Position numbers and translations under genes: made by a program. The notes under the pieces are model-generated. The model worked only from the letters and a program-made list of their open reading frames with translations. It did no database searches and was not told the origin of the DNA. DNA of 64,000 nucleotides from Pachyseris speciosa (lineage: Eukaryota > Cnidaria > Anthozoa > Scleractinia > Pachyseridae): the NCBI GenBank assembly GCA_016490735.1, contig JAEMWC010000151.1, forward strand, positions 492,501 to 556,500, given 5' to 3'. Below, piece by piece: positions 58,031-64,000 of this stretch. Position 1 is the first letter of the stretch; each line of letters begins with the position of its first letter.

Positions 58031-59070
58031 TTTTTTATTTTGTTTTAGTGTGAGGTATGGAACAAAGTTAGGGCCGTGGTTATTTCTCGTGCTTATTAAT
58101 GCTCTTGAAGCAAGTAGTGGCATAAATGCCGAAATGTGGAAATATGTCGATGACACTACAACCTCAGAGGTTGTCATCAAAGGGAAGGCAAGTATTTCGC
58201 AAAGGATAGCTGACCGTGTAATGGAATGGTCCTCTGAGCATAGAGTACAACTGAATAATGATAAATGTAAAGAGCTTCGAATTACTTTCAGTAAACAGAA
58301 GCAGGAGTTTCCTCCAATCATAGTTAATGGGAAAGGTGTAGAGACCGTAAAGTCTACAAAACTCCTAGGGGTTACCATCAGTGATGATCTGTCATGGAAT
58401 GAGCATGTAAGAGAGGTTGTAAAAAAGGCCTCTAAGCGTTTGTATTTTCTGGTGCAGCTTAAGAGGGCGAGACTCCCGACAAGTGAATTAGTATTATTCT
58501 ATTGCACTTGCATTCAATCTGTACTTAGCTATGCGGTACCGGTGTTCTATTTCTCGCTGCCATTGTATCTCAAGACGGAACTGGAGCGTGTCCAGAAAAG
58601 GGCACTGGCTATTATTTTCCCGGGATAGACTACAGCGATGCTTTAGTCAGCACTGAATTACCAAGTATTGAACGTTACAATGAAAATATTTGTAAGAAGA
58701 CTTTTAATTCTATCCTCAATGATGAGAGTAACCGGCTAAGAAATCTTTTACCTTCAGCCCACAAGTCGTCTTATTCTCTAAGACGATGCAGGCGGTTTGA
58801 AACACCAAGGTGGAAAACAAATAGATTTAGGTATACATTTTTAATGAAATCTTGTATTGAACACGATATTATATAAATATAGATTTTATTAATTTTAATA
58901 ATAGTTTTTATCATTCTACAGTATTTAATTTCCTTTTTAGGCTTATTATTATTCTTACATTTGTCGTATTATTAGATCGATATTCTATTACAATTACTGT
59001 AAATACGCAATTCAGTCCTTAGAGGGCTGCCATGTATTTGTGAAATAAACCTACTACTACTACTACTACA
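58031..59070 (+). pseudogene. LINE D reverse transcriptase, 5'-truncated
   Basis: Starts within the finger/palm (Y-G-T-K-L-G-P-W-L-F-L) and has the catalytic Y-V-D-D-T-T (~58145), N-N-D-K-C-K-E-L-R-I, L-L-G-V-T-I-S-D-D-L-S-W (thumb) and V-Q-K-R-A-L-A-I-I. A 1-nt loss at ~58623 after F-P-G creates a stop, and the downstream frame (Y-S-D-A-L, N-R-L-R-N-L-L-P) runs to ~58876. The 3' UTR ends in AAATAAAC and (CTA)n at 59048-59070. The long open part suggests fairly recent decay. Confidence 0.88.
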
Positions 59071-59079
59071 AAGCCACTC

Positions 59080-59470
59080 GGTAATAGAAAAAGGTTGGGG
59101 TACTGGTATCCAGTAAAATGGAAACCATCGAAACGCCTTAGTTTTTTTATATGACGTAAGATCTAATGGATATCTTTTTTGCTGTACTGACCTCCCTTTC
59201 CATAATCGCTTGACAGTACTTAACGAAGATATACTTATTAAATTCAGGCAGTTGGGATGAGGCATTTCGTAGAAATACTATAGACATTTCTGACTGCCAG
59301 GCATTTAGCCTACTGTGTAACCCTAGTACCTGTGAGTGAAGCCACACAATTTTTTCCAAGCTTAAAGTGTCGAGAACATGGCCATTGAAATCATACTATT
59401 TAATTCTCGGTTATCCTCGTGATTGAACAATTGATTTAAGTTTATACACCTTTTGCCCTTCATTAACAGA
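59080..59470. other. No gene seen
   Basis: AT-rich spacer between LINE D and the palindromic MITE. Confidence 0.4.
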
Positions 59471-59478
59471 AAATGGAA

Positions 59479-59935
59479 ATTCATTTTAATTTACGGGAAT
59501 TCAATAGCATCTTCGGAAGAACATTTTCACTAATAAATTTTCATTTTGATTATCCGTTGGTTCATTTGCGCAATTATCGTGCTCGTGTACTTTCAATTAC
59601 ATCGTAAAGTCTATTAATTATGTCTTCGGAAAAAAAACATTAATACCAATAACACTGTCGTTTACATTTTTTTGAAAGTCATTACATGACCGTCCATAAT
59701 GACTTTCAAAAAATGTAAACGAGGACAGTGTTATTGATGTTAATGTTTTCTCCAAAGACATAATAGACTTTACGATCAATAAAATGTCATTCCAATCATG
59801 TTATTGAAAGTTCATGAGCATGATAATTGCTCAAATGAACCAACGGATGATTAAAATGAACATTTATTCGTGAAAATGTTCTTCCGAAGATGATATTGAA
59901 TTCTCGTAACTTAAAATAAATTTCTCGGGGGACTG
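59479..59935. mobile_element. Palindromic MITE, ~220-bp arms
   Basis: Almost the whole segment is an inverted repeat centred near 59697. For example AACATTTTCACTAATAAAT, TTGGTTCATTTG and TAAAGTCTATTA recur inverted, and TGACTTTCAAAAAATGTAAAC lies next to the centre. No ORF. Confidence 0.8.
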
Positions 59936-60064
59936 GGTCTGACACGCCGATGGAGTAGACACGTCTTAAAGTGCTCCGATATAAGCTACCTATCTACAAC
60001 AATTTATCGCCTAAAATAACAGGCAAATCTATCCATCGCCACTTACAGCTTATACACTTCAAGT

Positions 60065-61878
60065 ATGCCGCCTAAACCGTGCGAAAAAAGGTCAAGAGTT
60101 TCAAGCTCTGAAGAAGAAAACCATGTGCTCGGCGTCGGCGACGCCATCTTGGTTGACATTCAAAGGAGACTAGAAAAGCTGGATCTTCTCGACAAAATTG
60201 ACGAACGCCTTATCAAAATGGAAGATGATATGGGCACCATCAAACAGAAAGTCCTCGGATTGGAAGGAGGATTAAACTCAGTTAACAGTGAGGTGGCAGA
60301 TTTGAAAGAGAGTATAGAGAAGAAAGCAGAGAAAGAGCACTTTCAATTACTAGAAGAAGTAGTTGAAGATCTACACAATAGGTCTCGAAGAAACAACCTA
60401 GTATTTTACAACATCCCGGAAAGAGCAGAAGGTCAAAACTGCGCTGAATTTATCCAGAATTTCATTGCAAGTCACATGGCTTTGGAAACTTTATGTGGGC
60501 AAGTCGAAATAGAACGTGCACACCGCACCCCAATGCAACGTACGCCGCAAAACACAACATGAGGAAACCAAGACCCATCCATGTGGCCTTTTTAACCCTT
60601 TTCGATCCAAGTGGGTGCTATTTATTTCACCAGATTTTGGGCAATAAATGGTCTGGGGCTCTTAACTTCTTCATATATGGAGTTATTATGAAAATATCTG
60701 CTGTCTTGAAATACTGGGGACCCAGGCTTTAGAGTCACGTGATGCACCCGAGTGGCTGTTGTTTGTCGAGTGAGTGGAATCGCTTGACTGTGGTGCAATT
60801 GTCAGTTTTAGAGTGCTTTTCTGAGCCATTTTCCTCTGCAGAAGCCCCCATGCTGGCATCATTAAGCTAGAATGTGCGTAAAGGCAAGCCTTTGAAAGAA
60901 ACCAGAGGTGAGAGGCGGTTTTATGATGGCGATGCCAAACACGCTCTGTTGTGATGATGGTAGTTTGATATGGAACCTGTCTCTCTTGTCTTTCTGCAAG
61001 TGGATTCCGGGACCTACCGAGGCAATGTGGGCTAGTTTTGACCGCCAAAAATACTCATCGATGCAACATTTTGCTGGTAGCACCGGGTGGCTCAGCACTT
61101 ATCGAAAAACTATGAAATGAACTGAAGGAGAGTTCTATGCTCGCGGCGTGGTTGAAGTTCCCAGAATTCTTTTCGGCCGTGAACGAGTCAAGTTAAGACA
61201 CACAAGACTGGATCTCAGAAACGGGATGAAACGTGGCAGGCAGAAAATGTGAGAGAAACGTTTCATAGCAGATACTAAGGAGAGAGCTTGAGGTTTGCTG
61301 TAAATGTGGAATTTTGATATTTGGGCAGTTTTTCTTATTAAAAAGTTGGCCACAAAAATATGTAAATTTTGGTGTTATTCTCTGGCCAAAAAACAAGCAT
61401 TTTGGGCTTTGGTGTTAAACGATCGGTGATATGCAGCGGAATTCTGGTATTGTAGTCGTTATTTTTAGCTTTAATGATTGCAAAAACACAGTTGGTCCTA
61501 TTCACACAATTATTATGACGTTCTGACAAATTTTAAACAAGAAATAAACCATAAAAGGGAAGCAGTATTTATCGTCACATATGTGTGACGTAGGATGGAA
61601 AAGAGTTAAGATACACAGACAAAACGACGGTTCTTGCAAACGCCGCTGCCAGATTAAAGGGAAACTCCTATAACGGGAACATTATCGGTATCGGCGCAGA
61701 CTTTGCGAAGAAAACGCAAGACCGACGAAAGGCGCTTCTGCCCTATAATAAACACCTCCAAAAGAAGTTAGGTGCCAACAGAAAAGTTTTTGTTGCCTAC
61801 CCTGTTACCCTAAAGTATATTGACGAAGAAGGCAGGCAAAAAACCGTCGGCGAAGAAGACTTAAAGAAGTTATTATAA
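60065..61878 (+). pseudogene. L1-like ORF1 (coiled coil + RRM-like), split by insertion
   Basis: The ATG at 60065 opens a charged N-terminus, a heptad-rich coiled coil (~residues 30-110) and the RRM-like segment N-N-L-V-F-Y-N-I-P-E. This matches LINE-1-type ORF1 RNA-binding proteins. Near 60550 a 1-nt change shifts the frame, which then reads R-K-P-R-P-I-H-V-A-F-L. At 60595 a 1-kb TTAA-flanked element interrupts. Beyond it (61610 onward) the frame resumes exactly with R-Y-T-D-K-T, then A-R-L-K-G-N-S-Y and D-R-R-K-A-L-L-P, to a TAA at 61878. Without the insertion and frameshift ORF1 would be ~265 residues, normal for L1-type elements. Confidence 0.85.
60596..61605. mobile_element. piggyBac-like non-autonomous element (1010 bp)
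   Basis: Flanked by TTAA at 60592-60595 and 61606-61609. The left end CCCTTTTCGATCCAAG and the right end TAGGATGGAAAAGAG are imperfect inverted repeats. CCCTTT termini and a TTAA duplication are hallmarks of piggyBac. Removing the element with one TTAA restores the ORF1 codons exactly. No transposase is seen in 1 kb. Confidence 0.8.
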
Positions 61879-62287
61879 AAGGCGAGATGACAAAAAACAC
61901 GTAACAAGGTGAAGGAGACTTTATGTTAATTGAAATTATATCAACCTATTCCTAACGTAGAATAACGTAGAATAAGAAGCTAGACGTAGTCTGAAGTCGC
62001 GGGTATGGTATTCAGTCAAAAAACGCTAAGTCGGCAACGGCGCGTTTAGGGCCTTTCTGAGCCTGTTTTAGATTATTTGTGTGTATGTTGTTTCTGCATG
62101 TCTTACGTATTTTTCTTTATCGTTTAGGTTTGTTTGTTTTTCGCCCAAAATGCAGTCTCTTTGATCTCTGTTTCATATTTGTTTACATCTTTAAATATGC
62201 AGGCTTTGTGAATCACATATCCAAGTTTTTGTTTAATGAAAGCTTTCGAAAGCTGGCTCAGTTACATATTGTATGTACACGCATAAT

Positions 62288-62872
62288 GAGCCCGCTTCAA
62301 AATGTAAATATTAAATGCGAATCTCTAAATGTTAGAGGTCTAAACAAATCGATTAAACGACGCTCCATTTTCAGGTGGCTGCACAATCAAAACAACCATT
62401 TTACATTTCTACAAGAAACCTATAGTTCTAAAGATTGCGCCAAAACGTGGGAAGCTGAATGGGGCGGTAAAGTCTTTTTCAGTCACGGCTCGACTCAAAG
62501 GTGTTATGATTCTTGTCAATCCAAAAGTAGAATTAAAAATAGAAAAAGTAATTTCTGACAATAATGGCAGATATATCATCTTAGATGCAATGGTTGACGA
62601 TTCGCACGTAATTCTTGTAAACATTTACGCCCCTAATGAGCTCAATCAACAGTTGGCCTTCTTTAATGACCTCCAACATATTCTTCAGGAATTCGCTCAG
62701 GAATACATTATAATGGGCGGAGATTTTAACTGCGCCCTACACGACAAGGACAAGAAAGGCGGAAATCCAGTTTGAAAAAAATTCTCGTTATCAAGAAAAT
62801 CGAAGAAATTATGAACCTCTACAATTTATTCGATGTTTGGCGCAATTTAAATCCCGAGACAATACGCAGGAC
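62288..62872 (+). pseudogene. L1-like ORF2 endonuclease region
   Basis: APE-type endonuclease motifs: S-L-N-V-R-G-L-N-K near the start, F-L-Q-E-T-Y (~62405), I-Y-A-P-N (~62620) and G-G-D-F-N-C (~62715). A frameshift near 62497 (after H-G-S-T) moves reading to the V-M-I-L-V-N-P frame, and another near 62774 follows G-G-N-P-V. N-L-F-D-V-W-R is reached in the new frame before an abrupt jump at ~62872, where the end of the endonuclease domain and the linker are missing. The normal role is nicking the insertion site. Confidence 0.85.
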
Positions 62873-64000
62873 TCGGAAAAAAACCCGAGTGACAAAAGAA
62901 TTTTAAACGAGCTGTACGCCACTAATTCGCGCCTAAAAAAGATAATGCACCAAAGGACAAAAGGTGCAATACTTAGAAGTAAAGCACGTTGGCACGAGCA
63001 TGGTGAGCGTAATACGAGGTATTTTTTCAACCTTGAAAAGAGGAACCATGGCAGAAAAACTGTAACAAAGCTGAAAATTGATGACAATAAGTATGTTAAT
63101 GACCAATTTGCGATATTAGAAGAAGAGAAACGCTTTTACGAAGCACTTTACAAATCCCAAAGCATAGACAATGATACCTTCCTAGCATCAAGACACAAAA
63201 TATTACGCCACTAACACAAGAAGAAATGGAATCATGTGAAGGTCTTCTCTCGGAAGATGAGTGCCTAAATGCAGTAAAAGAATTCAGGAATAACAAATCT
63301 CCCGGAACAGACGGGTTTACAAGTGAATTTTATAAATTCTTCTGGCCAGAGCTAAAATCAGACATGACTTCCAGTTTCAATTACGCTTTTCAAAAAGGAA
63401 CTCTTTCTATTAGCCAGAGACGTGGGATAATCTCACTTATTCCGAAAAAAGATAAGGATAAGACACTTTTGGAAAACCTTAGACCAATTTCATTACTCAA
63501 TGTTGATTATAAAATTCTTACTAAGGCAATTGCAAAGAGATTAGAGAAAATACTTCCCAAAATAATAAACCACGACCAAACTGGCTACATTAAAGGTCGC
63601 TTTATTGGCGAAAACATCAAGTTAATACAAGACATTATGTCTTACACAAAAACTATGGAAAAAAACAGGAATCGCAATTTTTCTAGATTTTCGGAAGGCT
63701 TTTGATACAATTGAATGGAATTATATCAACGCTGCCCTAAAGCTCTTCAATTTTGGTCCTGATCTGTTAAACTGGTTTGCTATATTATATCACCAAGTCT
63801 CAAGCTGTGTTATAAACAACGGCCACGCGTCTGAATTTTTCCCCCTACAACGGGGGGCTGGACAAGGTTGCCCGTTATCGGGCCTCCTGTTTGTGATTGG
63901 AATTAAGCTTTTTGCCAGGGCCTTAAAAAATGCTAGTACTATGCACGGTATAAACGTTGGCCAAAAAGAAATTAAAATCACGCAGTATGCTGATGGCACC
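62873..64000 (+). pseudogene. L1-like ORF2 reverse transcriptase, runs off the window
   Basis: After the internal deletion the linker continues (H-Q-R-T-K-G-A-I-L-R-S-K-A-R-W, G-E-R-N-T-R-Y-F-F-N-L-E-K-R). A frameshift follows near 63210, then RT begins: F-R-N-N-K-S-P-G-T-D-G, L-R-P-I-S-L-L-N-V-D-Y-K, I-L-P-K-I-I-N-H-D-Q-T-G-Y. Another shift near 63665 precedes F-L-D-F-R-K-A-F-D (first catalytic Asp) and R-G-A-G-Q-G-C-P-L-S-G. At the window edge the catalytic box reads Y-A-D-G rather than Y-A-D-D. The 3' part lies outside the window. Confidence 0.9.

Overview
The window looks like anthozoan cnidarian nuclear DNA, most likely a stony coral or close hexacorallian. The evidence is AT-rich sequence, GT-AG introns, small secreted fibrinogen-like genes of a type I associate with corals and anemones, and a dense layer of BEL, L1-like and other LINE, DNA-transposon and palindromic elements. 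There are no bacterial-style operons, and I found no tRNA or rRNA gene.

The recurring host gene is a small secreted fibrinogen-like family, with four copies all on the + strand. Copy 1 (1-552) enters from the left edge and is a pseudogene. Copy 2 (21579-23006) has all three exons, including a signal peptide and a tetrabasic KRKR site, but a 1-nt loss rewrites its last ~25 residues. Copy 3 (34848-35395) is 5'-truncated and frameshifted. Copy 4 (54859-56020) has the best-preserved fibrinogen-like exon, but no exon 1 can be seen upstream of it. Shared 5' and 3' flanks show these are segmental duplicates. At copies 1, 2 and 4 a poly(A) signal is followed by a G-rich tract.

Most of the rest is mobile DNA, much of it nested. 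(a) 1.78-7.03 kb: a 5'-truncated LINE on the - strand, split by a 3.8-kb foldback element (2055-5850) that itself carries a small palindromic MITE. (b) 8.14-16.57 kb: a DNA transposon flanked by TTA whose reverse-strand gene remnant was interrupted by a BEL/Pao retrotransposon (8678-15937) with 486-bp LTRs. (c) 17.7-20.5 kb: a LINE fragment, two palindromes and a possible tyrosine-recombinase exon. (d) 30.8-33.1 kb: a TA-flanked element, a LINE scrap and a Ty3/gypsy fragment. (e) 37.6-51.0 kb: two large elements with 1-1.5-kb inverted arms, the second (44411-51028) flanked by AATAAA and carrying a broken multi-exon gene. (f) 58-64 kb: a LINE, a palindromic MITE, and a damaged L1-like element whose ORF1 is split by a piggyBac-like TTAA insertion.

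Two large tandem arrays stand out. One is a 134-bp satellite (28.3-29.95 kb), with ~13 units in three subtypes, each carrying GGGCGCGCC or a one-base variant. The other is a ~25-bp minisatellite (52.13-54.65 kb), partly duplicated as a ~1.25-kb block, lying just 5' of exon 2 of copy 4. The overall picture is a secreted-protein gene cluster being expanded, broken up and dated by successive transposon insertions.
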